A stretch of 64,000 nucleotides of DNA from Candidatus Kryptoniota bacterium (GTDB lineage Bacteria > Bacteroidota > Ignavibacteria > Kryptoniales > Kryptoniaceae). Below the pieces are notes generated by a model. That model was not told the origin of the DNA. It was given only the letters and a program-made list of their open reading frames with translations, and searched no databases. Below, piece by piece: positions 10,226-19,064 of this stretch. A program made the translations under genes and the position numbers. The DNA lies in contig CALJEK010000031.1 in assembly GCA_938074445.1 (NCBI GenBank), positions 1 through 64,000 on the forward strand. The letters run 5' to 3'. Position 1 is the stretch's first letter. Every line of letters begins with the position of its first letter.

Positions 10226-11770
10226 TTAAAACTCAATCAAGCCAAAAGTAAACACAATGTAGAAAAACAGCACTATATAAAGCCACATAACTATATCAAG
10301 TACGATGCCCACTTTCACCATATCCTTTAATGTGACATATTTGCTTCCATAAACAATTGCATTTGGTGGAGTCGCAACGGGAAGCATAAACGCCATAGAG
10401 GAAGCAACAGCTGCAGGCAGAACAAGAAGAATGGAATTGACATTAAGTTCGGAACATATTGAAATCAGTATCGGAACCATCATTGAAGTCACAGCAGTAT
10501 TTGAAGTGACCTCAGTTAAAAGGTCCATAAAAATCACAACTACGAAAACAAGAAACATTGGGGATGGATGCCCGAAAAGATTTACAAATTCAGTTGAAAT
10601 TACACTTGCAAGTCCTGTTTTAAACAAAGCATCAGATAAAGCTATACCACCACCGAACAAAAGCAAAGTTCCCCAGTCAACATATTTCGAATCCCCCCAA
10701 TCGAGAACGAACTTTCTTTTTGATAAATCAATAGGCAAAACAAACAAAACTATACTTCCAAAGACCGCTATCAAATACTCATCAAACCACTCGAGTTTCT
10801 TCCCGATGAATGGTATAAGTTTCCATAGTGGGTTTGTAATCCAAAGAAAGACAGTCAACAAAAAACCAAATAATGTTAACTTCTCAGGTTTTGACAACTT
10901 ACCAAGGTTATTCTTTTCGTAAAGCAAGGCTTCTTTTACCTCCTCACCAAGGTAAACATCTGATTTAAAAACAAATTTTAAAACGATCCACAATATTGGC
11001 AGAGCGAAAATTACAAACGGAACACCAAACATCATCCATTCAAGAAAATTTATATGCGCGATCTTTTCCTTCGCAAGAATTGATACAGCGATACCATTTG
11101 GCGGGGTTCCGATTATAGTTCCAACTCCCCCAATAGAGGAAGCATAAGCTATGGCGAGCATCGTGGATTTAGCAAATTTCGAGTTCAAATTGACACTTAA
11201 TTTGTTCAATATCCCAAGTCCAATTGGAAGCATCATAGCGGTTGTAGCGGTATTAGAAACCCACATCGATATAAAAGCAGTTGCAACAATTAACCCGAAC
11301 AAAATCCTATCAGGATTTTTGGCAATATTTCCACGAGTTAAAATCCACAAAGCAATCCTTCTATCAAGTTCCCACTTCTGCATAGCGCCAGCTATTAAAA
11401 ACCCAGCAAGAAATAAAAAAATTATCGGATTTGCATAGTTTAAAAAGACATTTCTGCCGTTCAACTCAATAAATTTTCCATCCTGAAATCCATAAGCATG
11501 AAAGATAGGCAAAATCACACCAGGCAGAAGGGATGTCACGGGAATTGGCACCGCCTCACTTATCCACCAGATTATCATCAAGCACATAAGGGCAAGGGTG
11601 ACCTTCATACTATATGATAGTTTTAAAACCTCCGGTGTTAAACCGCTGGCATCAAGCTTTTGTATTGAATAATCGATAAACGCTTTCGGAGTAGGGATGA
11701 GCAAAATGATTATAAAAACAATCAATCCAAGAAAAAAGCCAACATTACCTCGTATCCTGTCAAACTCCAT
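10226..11770 (-). CDS. SLC13/DASS family sodium:anion (dicarboxylate/sulfate) symporter
   Basis: Polytopic; WVSNTATTAMMLPIG and LTEVTSNTAVTSMMVPI (duplicated SNT motifs), VATPPNAIVYGS. Confidence 0.9.
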   Translation of the reverse strand: MEFDRIRGNVGFFLGLIVFIIILLIPTPKAFIDYSIQKLDASGLTPEVLKLSYSMKVTLALMCLMIIWWISEAVPIPVTSLLPGVILPIFHAYGFQDGKFIELNGRNVFLNYANPIIFLFLAGFLIAGAMQKWELDRRIALWILTRGNIAKNPDRILFGLIVATAFISMWVSNTATTAMMLPIGLGILNKLSVNLNSKFAKSTMLAIAYASSIGGVGTIIGTPPNGIAVSILAKEKIAHINFLEWMMFGVPFVIFALPILWIVLKFVFKSDVYLGEEVKEALLYEKNNLGKLSKPEKLTLFGFLLTVFLWITNPLWKLIPFIGKKLEWFDEYLIAVFGSIVLFVLPIDLSKRKFVLDWGDSKYVDWGTLLLFGGGIALSDALFKTGLASVISTEFVNLFGHPSPMFLVFVVVIFMDLLTEVTSNTAVTSMMVPILISICSELNVNSILLVLPAAVASSMAFMLPVATPPNAIVYGSKYVTLKDMVKVGIVLDIVMWLYIVLFFYIVFTFGLIEF

Positions 11771-11788
11771 TTTAATTTCCGAAATTTA

Positions 11789-13015
11789 TTAGTAAATAAA
11801 TTCCTGTATGTCATAAAGCGTCACCCTAACCCCAAGATTGCTTAAACTTTTAAGTCCATCTTTAATCTCTTGAATTTGATCCGCTATTTCAAATTTGTCA
11901 AGCGTTCTGGAACCAAGTTCCTCCATGATTTTAACATATTCAGCTTCACCATCTAAAACCAACGGCGAAATATATACTATATCACCATTTTCAAGGGGCA
12001 TTTTTAGTATTGTGCTTACGGTATTTTCAACATGATCTTCGTAAAACTTTTTCCCTCCTGCGCCAGCGAGCACTATGACCCCAACATTTATTCCAGCGTT
12101 TTTTATTGTCGAGACAACCTCAACACATTCATCTGGGGATCCGGGCTTGTTAAGATATCTAAACAAATTTATATCTCCGGTTTCCAAGCCTATGTAAATC
12201 CTTTTCACAAGCAAATTTTTAAGCTCGACATACTCAGCGTAACTTTTTCGCTCAGCCCCGAAGATATCAAGAAATGAATAAATCCCATCAAAAACATAAT
12301 CGTATCCATCTTTTGCCTCACCAACTGGAAATTCATCGCGGACAATTTTTATAAGTTCAACCAACCGCTTTTGTGGAATTATCAACGCATTCGCATCTCC
12401 AAGAAAAATTGATTTCCTGAGCCCAATAGCTCTGCCAAAGAACTCCTTGACTTTCCTGATGTGATTTAAAAATTCATCGGGCGATTTTACTCTAAATTTT
12501 CTATCCTGGTAAAAACTGCAAAATGTGCATTTGTTCCACGAGCAACCTTCGGCGGGCTGAAGAACGAGAGAGAAATATTGATCAGGCGGGAGAATGCTTA
12601 TTGGTTTATAGACCGAGAAAAACTTAATTCCGTCTTCCTCAAGTTGTTTATAACCCCACTTTAAAATTTCATCAATCCGTCTCAAAACCTCATCGCTGTG
12701 CTCACTTAACACATTCCTTATTTTTGAAACCCTACGGATTACATCCTCAATAACTTTTCTTTTTTCATTCTCATCAACGAAAACTTTCACCTTAAATCCG
12801 TCCTTATCAAAAAACTTTTTCATCAATCTATTATCAAGCCCACGTCTATAACTTACGCCGTCAAAAAAGCCCCCCATAAATCTTCCCTCAGCGTCAAAGT
12901 AGTAAATAAACCTATGTTCTTCAGAAATAGTGGTTGAGTATCTTTGCAGGTTAAAATAAACATCGCCCACACCATTTATAAAAGTCTTAACAACATTATC
13001 ACTTACCCTTTCCAT
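11789..13015 (-). CDS. Radical SAM protein
   Basis: GCSWNKCTFCSFYQDRKF cluster motif; IYIGLETGDINLFRYLNKPG. Confidence 0.85.
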   Translation of the reverse strand: MERVSDNVVKTFINGVGDVYFNLQRYSTTISEEHRFIYYFDAEGRFMGGFFDGVSYRRGLDNRLMKKFFDKDGFKVKVFVDENEKRKVIEDVIRRVSKIRNVLSEHSDEVLRRIDEILKWGYKQLEEDGIKFFSVYKPISILPPDQYFSLVLQPAEGCSWNKCTFCSFYQDRKFRVKSPDEFLNHIRKVKEFFGRAIGLRKSIFLGDANALIIPQKRLVELIKIVRDEFPVGEAKDGYDYVFDGIYSFLDIFGAERKSYAEYVELKNLLVKRIYIGLETGDINLFRYLNKPGSPDECVEVVSTIKNAGINVGVIVLAGAGGKKFYEDHVENTVSTILKMPLENGDIVYISPLVLDGEAEYVKIMEELGSRTLDKFEIADQIQEIKDGLKSLSNLGVRVTLYDIQEFIY

Positions 13016-13084
13016 CCGAAGTTGAAATTTGAATTTTAAATTGATATCTTCTCACAAAGTAAATTTAAAAACAAACCAAATTTT

Positions 13085-13393
13085 TTGCCAATGCTTTATC
13101 CAACCAAAATTGAAAGAATAGATGACAAACTTAAATTCACGTGGAGCGATGGATATGAAAACACGATTTCATTGAAATTTCTTCGCGACCATTGCCCCTG
13201 CGCCACCTGCTCTGCCGAAAGAGATGAAAGCCCATTGCTCGTCAAATTGCCTATTTCAGGTCAATACGAGATAAAAGAAATAAATCTGGTTGGGAATTAT
13301 GCCATCCAAATAACTTGGGGAGATGGTCATAACACGGGGATTTACAACTTTGATTACCTACGAGGATTAAAAGAAGAGCAGGGCGGTGTTTAA
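13085..13393 (+). CDS. DUF971 (GBBH-like N-terminal) domain protein
   Basis: MLYPTKIERIDDKLKFTWSDGYENTISLKFLRDHCPCATC...IQITWGDGHNTGIYNFDYLRGL. Confidence 0.85.
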   Translation: MPMLYPTKIERIDDKLKFTWSDGYENTISLKFLRDHCPCATCSAERDESPLLVKLPISGQYEIKEINLVGNYAIQITWGDGHNTGIYNFDYLRGLKEEQGGV

Positions 13394-13401
13394 ACCGCCC
13401 C
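13382..13401. terminator. Hairpin between convergent genes
   Basis: gggcggtgtttaaaccgccc dyad between the DUF971 gene (+) and sdhB (-). Confidence 0.6.
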
Positions 13402-13406
13402 ACGAT

Positions 13407-14132
13407 TTAAATCTCCCTCTCAACGAGTTTTTTCTTAAGTTGAGAGATATGCCAAGTGATGTTAATTTCTTTTGGACACGCTTGGACACAGTGAAAGATA
13501 GTGTGGCAACGCCATATTCCGTTAGGTGTGTCAATTATATCAAGGCGTTCATCGGTTGCTTCATCTCTCGAATCAAAAATGAATCTATAAGCCTTCAAAA
13601 GCGCAGCTGGTCCAAGATAATCTTCATTTGACCATGTTGATGGACAACTTGTTGTACAGCAGGCGCAAAGGATACATTTAGATGCTTCCATTATAAGTTC
13701 AGCGTCTTCAGGGCTTTGAAGCCGTTCTCTTTCAGGGGGTTGAGATTTGGTTATAAGATATGGTTTAACGGTTTCATATTTCTTCCAAAAGTCGGTGAAA
13801 TCAGTCACCAAATCCTTTATTATCGGCATCCCAGGTAAAGGCTCAATGACAAGGGGTTTTTTATAAGTTTTATTCGCATCCGAATAACCAAGGTCCTGCA
13901 AAAGAATTGAGCAAGCAAGCATGTTTTTACCATTTATTCTCATGCCATCAGAACCGCAAATTCCATGAAGGCAAGACCGACGAAATGTCAAAGTCCCATC
14001 AATCTCATTTTTTATGTAATGTAAAACATCAATGACTCTATCTTTCGGATCAGCCTCAATTTCGTAATCTTTGTAATAAGGTTTGCTATCTGTTTCAGGG
14101 TTAAACCTGAAAATTCTTAAGGTCACCTTCAT
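13407..14132 (-). CDS. sdhB: Succinate dehydrogenase/fumarate reductase iron-sulfur subunit
   Basis: SCLHGICGSDGMRINGKNMLAC, CILCACCTTSCPS, CHTIFHCVQACPKEI. Confidence 0.95.
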   Translation of the reverse strand: MKVTLRIFRFNPETDSKPYYKDYEIEADPKDRVIDVLHYIKNEIDGTLTFRRSCLHGICGSDGMRINGKNMLACSILLQDLGYSDANKTYKKPLVIEPLPGMPIIKDLVTDFTDFWKKYETVKPYLITKSQPPERERLQSPEDAELIMEASKCILCACCTTSCPSTWSNEDYLGPAALLKAYRFIFDSRDEATDERLDIIDTPNGIWRCHTIFHCVQACPKEINITWHISQLKKKLVEREI

Positions 14133-14153
14133 TTTTAAACCTCGTTTATTATT

Positions 14154-15911
14154 TTAGTATTTTCTTTCCATTGGTTGAATTTTCGTTATGACGACAGGTT
14201 TATACTTTATGATTGGTTCTTTATCACCATTCTTATAAATCAGGGTATGCTTGAGCCAATTTTGGTCATCACGCTTCGGATAATCCTCACGATAGTGAGC
14301 GCCTCTGCTTTCAGTTCTATTTAATGCGCTATAAGCGATAGATTCAGCTGTGTCAAGAAGATTACCAAGCTCAATCGCTTCAATCAAATCAGTGTTAAAC
14401 TTCTTCCCTTTGTCATCAATTTTAATTTCAAGATATCTTTCTTTCAACTCCTTGATTTTCTCAATAGCTTTTTTAATCCCCTCGCCTGTCCTAAATACGG
14501 ATACATTATCCATCATTATTTCTTGAAGTTCTTTTCTAATTCTTGAAACGCGCTCTTTCCCATTGCTATTCAAAATTCGCTCGACTGTTCTTCTCGTCCA
14601 CTCATCCGCATCCTTTGGAAGCGGTGGGAAATCATGTTCTTTCACATATTCAGCCATTTTCTTTCCTCCGCGACGTCCAAAGACAATTATATCAAGCAAT
14701 GAGTTTGTTCCAAGTCGATTTGCCCCGTGCACTGACACACATGCAACTTCACCAGCTGCATAAAATCCTTCTATTTTTGTTCCTTTATCATCGATCACAA
14801 CTTCGGCGTCAACATTAGTCGGTATCCCACCCATCGCATAATGAGTTGTTGGTTGAACTGGGATCGGCTCTCTCAACGGGTCAACACCGAGATAAATTCT
14901 TGCAAAGCCAGTTATTTCTGGAAGTTTTTTATTTATGATTTCCGCCCCCAAATGTGTTAAATCGAGCAACAAATAATATGTTCCATCTGGACCCTGAATC
15001 CCTCGCCCTTCACGGATTTCCGTATACATTGCTCTTGAGATAACATCTCGTGGTGCAAGGTCCTTTATTGTTGGAGCGTATTTCTCCATAAATCTTTCGC
15101 CAAACTTATTCTTCAACACTCCACCTTCACCTCTTGCTGCTTCAGAGACCAAAATTCCAAGTCTCCATAAACCAGTCGGATGAAATTGAACAAATTCCAT
15201 ATCTTCAAGTGGTATCCCCCTGCGATAAACGATAGCAAAACCATCACCTGTCCCAACTACAGCGTTTGAAGTTATCCTATAAACTCTGCCGTATCCACCG
15301 GTTGCAAACATAACGGTCTTTGCGTGAAAAATGTGAATTTCACCAGTTGCTATCTCAATAGCAACTACACCGCGGACAACATTATCTTGAACAATTAAAT
15401 CAGTTACGAAAAACTCGGGAAAGAATTTAACACCTCGTTTAATGCAATTTTCATATAAAGTTTGAATCATCACGTGTCCCGTTCTATCAGCTGAAAAGCA
15501 GGCTCTTTTAACAGGAACTCTCTCACCAAATGGATTATTTGGATCTTTTGGCTTTGTATGCCCTCCGAACGGTCTTTGAGCGATCAAACCTTTTTCATTT
15601 CTTGAAAATGGCATCCCCATATGTTCAAGTTCAATTATAGCGCGAATCGCATCATAACACATTATTTCAATGGCATCTTGATCCCCAAGGAAATCGCTAC
15701 CTTTTACGGTATCAAAAAAGTGATATTCCCAAGAATCTTCTTCTTCATTACCAAGTGCTGCGCAGACACCACCTTGAGCTGTCCCCGTATGTGATCTTGT
15801 TGGATAGACCTTTGTTAAAACAGCGCAGGTATAACCTTCAGGAATTTCGAGCGCTGCGCGAAGTCCAGCCCCACCTGCGCCAACTATTACTGCATCAAAC
15901 TGATGTATCAT
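14154..15911 (-). CDS. sdhA: Succinate dehydrogenase/fumarate reductase flavoprotein subunit
   Basis: VGAGGAGLRAALEI, TRSHTGTAQGGVCAALGN, QPTTHYAMGGIPTN, HGANRLGTNSLLDIIVFGR. Confidence 0.96.
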   Translation of the reverse strand: MIHQFDAVIVGAGGAGLRAALEIPEGYTCAVLTKVYPTRSHTGTAQGGVCAALGNEEEDSWEYHFFDTVKGSDFLGDQDAIEIMCYDAIRAIIELEHMGMPFSRNEKGLIAQRPFGGHTKPKDPNNPFGERVPVKRACFSADRTGHVMIQTLYENCIKRGVKFFPEFFVTDLIVQDNVVRGVVAIEIATGEIHIFHAKTVMFATGGYGRVYRITSNAVVGTGDGFAIVYRRGIPLEDMEFVQFHPTGLWRLGILVSEAARGEGGVLKNKFGERFMEKYAPTIKDLAPRDVISRAMYTEIREGRGIQGPDGTYYLLLDLTHLGAEIINKKLPEITGFARIYLGVDPLREPIPVQPTTHYAMGGIPTNVDAEVVIDDKGTKIEGFYAAGEVACVSVHGANRLGTNSLLDIIVFGRRGGKKMAEYVKEHDFPPLPKDADEWTRRTVERILNSNGKERVSRIRKELQEIMMDNVSVFRTGEGIKKAIEKIKELKERYLEIKIDDKGKKFNTDLIEAIELGNLLDTAESIAYSALNRTESRGAHYREDYPKRDDQNWLKHTLIYKNGDKEPIIKYKPVVITKIQPMERKY

Positions 15912-15947
15912 TTTTTACACCTCTTGGAATTTTGTTTTAAAAGTGCT

Positions 15948-16301
15948 TTAAAATTTTAAAGCTGTGCTTACACCTAAAACCCAAAAAGCAAACCCAGAAA
16001 TTACAATTATCCCATAAAGAGTAATCGCAAGCCATGGTTTCATTTTAAAATCCCTTAAAATTGACCAAACACCATTTAACCCATGCCATAAACCAAGGCT
16101 TATAAAGGTAAGGTAAAACATCTTCCAATACACGCTTGAGAACCTTGCGACGGACTGTTCATAGGAATGCCCCGTTTCAGGGGTATAGTGCATAAGTATA
16201 TAATGTCCAACCATTGCAAAAATTAAAAATATCCCAGTTATCCTTTGAAGAAGCCACCCAATTGAACCACTTTTTCTTGAGCCATAATGCTTGAATGACA
16301 T
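15948..16301 (-). CDS. sdhD: Succinate dehydrogenase membrane anchor subunit
   Basis: GSIGWLLQRITGIFLIFAMVGHYILMHY; third small TM gene position next to sdhA. Confidence 0.85.
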   Translation of the reverse strand: MSFKHYGSRKSGSIGWLLQRITGIFLIFAMVGHYILMHYTPETGHSYEQSVARFSSVYWKMFYLTFISLGLWHGLNGVWSILRDFKMKPWLAITLYGIIVISGFAFWVLGVSTALKF

Positions 16302-16333
16302 TTGAAAACCTCCAATAATTTATTTTTAGGTTC

Positions 16334-16747
16334 TTAAATTAAACCTGCAAAAATTTGGCTAATCTCATGGCTGAATATGAAATAACCCATGACAAGAAAT
16401 GCTATCACTCCAATTATCATAAGATAGGCAAATGCTTTCTTTTGATAATAAGAGCCTCTTCCAAAGTCAACAAGGACAATTCTTATACCGTTTAAAGTAT
16501 GAGCCAAAACAAAGGCAAATAATAACCACTCAAGAAATTTAAAAAGTGGCTTTTGAAACAAAGCCATTTCCGCATCAAAAGCTTCTTTACCTTTCGTGAG
16601 ATTCGACAGAGCATAAATGTGAACGTAAAGATAAGCAGTTAAAGCAAGCCCTGAAATTCTGTGAATTATCCAAGCCCACCCCCCAGTTTCTTTTCTGTAG
16701 GATGCGACAAGTTTGAAGTAACCCTCATGGGTTTTCTCTACCTTCAT
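16334..16747 (-). CDS. sdhC: Succinate dehydrogenase cytochrome b subunit
   Basis: GGWAWIIHRISGLALTAYLYVHIYAL, VLAHTLNGIRIVLVDFG. Confidence 0.88.
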   Translation of the reverse strand: MKVEKTHEGYFKLVASYRKETGGWAWIIHRISGLALTAYLYVHIYALSNLTKGKEAFDAEMALFQKPLFKFLEWLLFAFVLAHTLNGIRIVLVDFGRGSYYQKKAFAYLMIIGVIAFLVMGYFIFSHEISQIFAGLI

Positions 16748-16826
16748 ATAAGTGCTCCACTATGTTTTTTGATTTTTCGCCTTAAATTAAGAAAAAATCA
16801 ACTCATTTTCAATTAACCGATAGATT

Positions 16827-17858
16827 TTGAAAACTCAACGCTTTAAACTATTTTTATTTAGCAAGGAAAAAATTAACACGGAAATTTTAATGCCCGTCAA
16901 GAGTAGAAAAACCGCCAAAAGCAATAAGCGACACATTTCAATCGTAATCCCACTTTATAACGAGGTCGAATCTCTACCTGAGCTTTATTCGCAAATAAAA
17001 GAGGTCGTAACGGAAAATCGTTATGAATATGAAATTATATTTGTCGACGATGGCTCAACTGATGGTTCACTTGAGGTTTTGAAAAAAATTCGTCAAAATG
17101 ATAAAAAAGTGAAAATTATAAGCTTTAGAAGAAACTATGGCAAATCCGCAGCTCTCGCAGTTGGTTTCGAGCATGCAAATGGCGATGTCATTATAACAAT
17201 GGACGCTGACCTCCAAGATGACCCTCACGAAATCCCAAATTTGCTGAAAAAGCTTGACGAAGGTTTTGATCTCGTCTCGGGATGGAAAAAGAAAAGATAC
17301 GATCCAATATCTAAAACAATCCCGTCAAAAATTTTCAACTTTGTCGTTTCAACCTTAACAGGTATCAAAATTCATGATTTCAATTGCGGTTTAAAAGCAT
17401 ATAGAAGATCGGTTACAAAGGACATAAAAGTTTACGGAGAACTTCATCGCTATTTGCCCGTCCTTGCGCATTGGGCTGGGTATAAAATTGGTGAGATCGT
17501 GGTTCAACATCACCCCAGAAAATATGGAAAAACCAAATTTGGCGTCAGCAGGTTTTTAAAAGGATTTCTCGATCTTTTAACTGTTATGTTCACGACGAGA
17601 TACTTCAAACGACCCCTTCATCTTTTTGGAACATTGGGAATTTTGATCTTCGCCTTGGGCTTCGGGATTACTTTCTATCTATCTCTTTTAAAAATCATTG
17701 AAAATATTTCGCTCAGCAACAGACCTCTATTCATCCTTGGCGTTATGCTTACAATCGTCGGAGTGCAGTTTATCTCAATTGGTTTACTCGGAGAGATGAT
17801 AACGAAAGCTTATCAACACCTTGAAACATATTCGATCAAGGAAATATATATCGACTGA
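16827..17858 (+). CDS. Family 2 glycosyltransferase (DPM1/ArnC-like, with C-terminal TM pair)
   Basis: HISIVIPLYNEVESLPELYSQI, IIFVDDGSTDGS, ITMDADLQDDPHEIPNLL; start possibly 16890 (MPVKSRK). Confidence 0.92.
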   Translation: MKTQRFKLFLFSKEKINTEILMPVKSRKTAKSNKRHISIVIPLYNEVESLPELYSQIKEVVTENRYEYEIIFVDDGSTDGSLEVLKKIRQNDKKVKIISFRRNYGKSAALAVGFEHANGDVIITMDADLQDDPHEIPNLLKKLDEGFDLVSGWKKKRYDPISKTIPSKIFNFVVSTLTGIKIHDFNCGLKAYRRSVTKDIKVYGELHRYLPVLAHWAGYKIGEIVVQHHPRKYGKTKFGVSRFLKGFLDLLTVMFTTRYFKRPLHLFGTLGILIFALGFGITFYLSLLKIIENISLSNRPLFILGVMLTIVGVQFISIGLLGEMITKAYQHLETYSIKEIYID

Positions 17859-17861
17859 TCA

Positions 17862-18989
17862 ATGAAGATAATTATCATAGGTCCTGCTTACCCATATCGC
17901 GGTGGGATAGCGCATTTCACGGGATTGCTTTACAAAAATCTGATCAAAAGAAATCACAACGCTAAAATTTTCAACTTTAAAAGATTATATCCAAAGTTCC
18001 TATTTCCAGGAAAAACTCAATTTGAAAGTTCTTCCGAAGAATTGGAAAAAATTGAAAGCGAAAGGATAATTGACTCGATCAATCCTATAAATTGGCTTAT
18101 CACAGGCTCGAAAATTATAAAAGAAAAGCCAGATGTCGTAATTTTTAAATACTGGCTTCCATTTTTTGCGCCTTGTTTTGGGGTTATCTCCTGCATTGTG
18201 AAACTTTTTTCAAACTCAAAGATAATTTTCATCTGCCATAATATCATCCCTCATGAGAAATTTCCTTTCACCAAAATTCTCACAAAATTTGCCTTCTCAT
18301 TTGTTGATCATTTCATAGTTCAATCTACAGCCGTTGAAAGAGATTTGCTCAATATAAAACCCAAATCAAGTTACAGGAAAGTCTTTCACCCAGTTTATGA
18401 GATCTTCGGTAAGCCGATCGATAAAAACGAAGCGAGAAGACTTATCGGCATCAAACCAGATGAAAAAGTGCTATTATTTTTTGGATATATCAGGGAATAT
18501 AAAGGACTTGACATTCTTTTAAAAAGTATGGGTTTAATTTTAAGCAAATTTCCGGTCAAACTTCTCGTAGTTGGTGAATTCTACGAAGACCCAAAACGAT
18601 ATTATAAAATCGTTGAGGAAGAAGGGATTTCAGATTTTGTCATCTTTAAAAGTGAGTATATCCCAAATGATGAGGTAAAAGTTTATTTCTCCGCTTCCGA
18701 TCTCGTGGTATTGCCGTATGTTTCAGCGACACAAAGTGGAATCGTTCAAATCGCATATAATTTTAACAAACCCGTGATCACAACAAACGTTGGTGGATTG
18801 CCAGAAGTTGTAATTAACAATGTGACAGGATTTGTGGTCGAGCCGTCATCTCAAAGGTTAGCTGAAGCGGTTATAATGTTTTTCACGGAAAATTTTGGTG
18901 AGATTTTTTCAAAAAATATTGAAAATGTGAAAGAAAAATTTTCTTGGGGAAACCTAATTCAAACTATAGAGGAGCTGTCCAGTAAATGA
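17862..18989 (+). CDS. Glycosyltransferase family 4/1 type
   Basis: PYRGGIAHFTGLLYKNL; LLFFGYIREYKGLDILLKSM; YVSATQSGIVQIAYNFNKPVITTNVGGLPEVV. Confidence 0.9.
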   Translation: MKIIIIGPAYPYRGGIAHFTGLLYKNLIKRNHNAKIFNFKRLYPKFLFPGKTQFESSSEELEKIESERIIDSINPINWLITGSKIIKEKPDVVIFKYWLPFFAPCFGVISCIVKLFSNSKIIFICHNIIPHEKFPFTKILTKFAFSFVDHFIVQSTAVERDLLNIKPKSSYRKVFHPVYEIFGKPIDKNEARRLIGIKPDEKVLLFFGYIREYKGLDILLKSMGLILSKFPVKLLVVGEFYEDPKRYYKIVEEEGISDFVIFKSEYIPNDEVKVYFSASDLVVLPYVSATQSGIVQIAYNFNKPVITTNVGGLPEVVINNVTGFVVEPSSQRLAEAVIMFFTENFGEIFSKNIENVKEKFSWGNLIQTIEELSSK

Positions 18990-19021
18990 GGTGGGAAGGT
19001 CGCGATCGGTTTAATAAAATT

Positions 19022-19050
19022 GCGAGCCTGCCTTTAAAGCAGGCTCGCTT
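19022..19050. terminator. Strong hairpin between convergent genes
   Basis: gcgagcctgc-ctttaaa-gcaggctcgc, 10-bp perfect stem. Confidence 0.75.
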
Positions 19051-19064
19051 TGATATAGAGCGGG

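Noticed and set aside
10431-10922. 163-aa plus-strand ORF opposite the SLC13 gene
   Set aside because: Antisense shadow of a well-supported coding region, Lys/Ser/Thr-rich, no recognisable domain.
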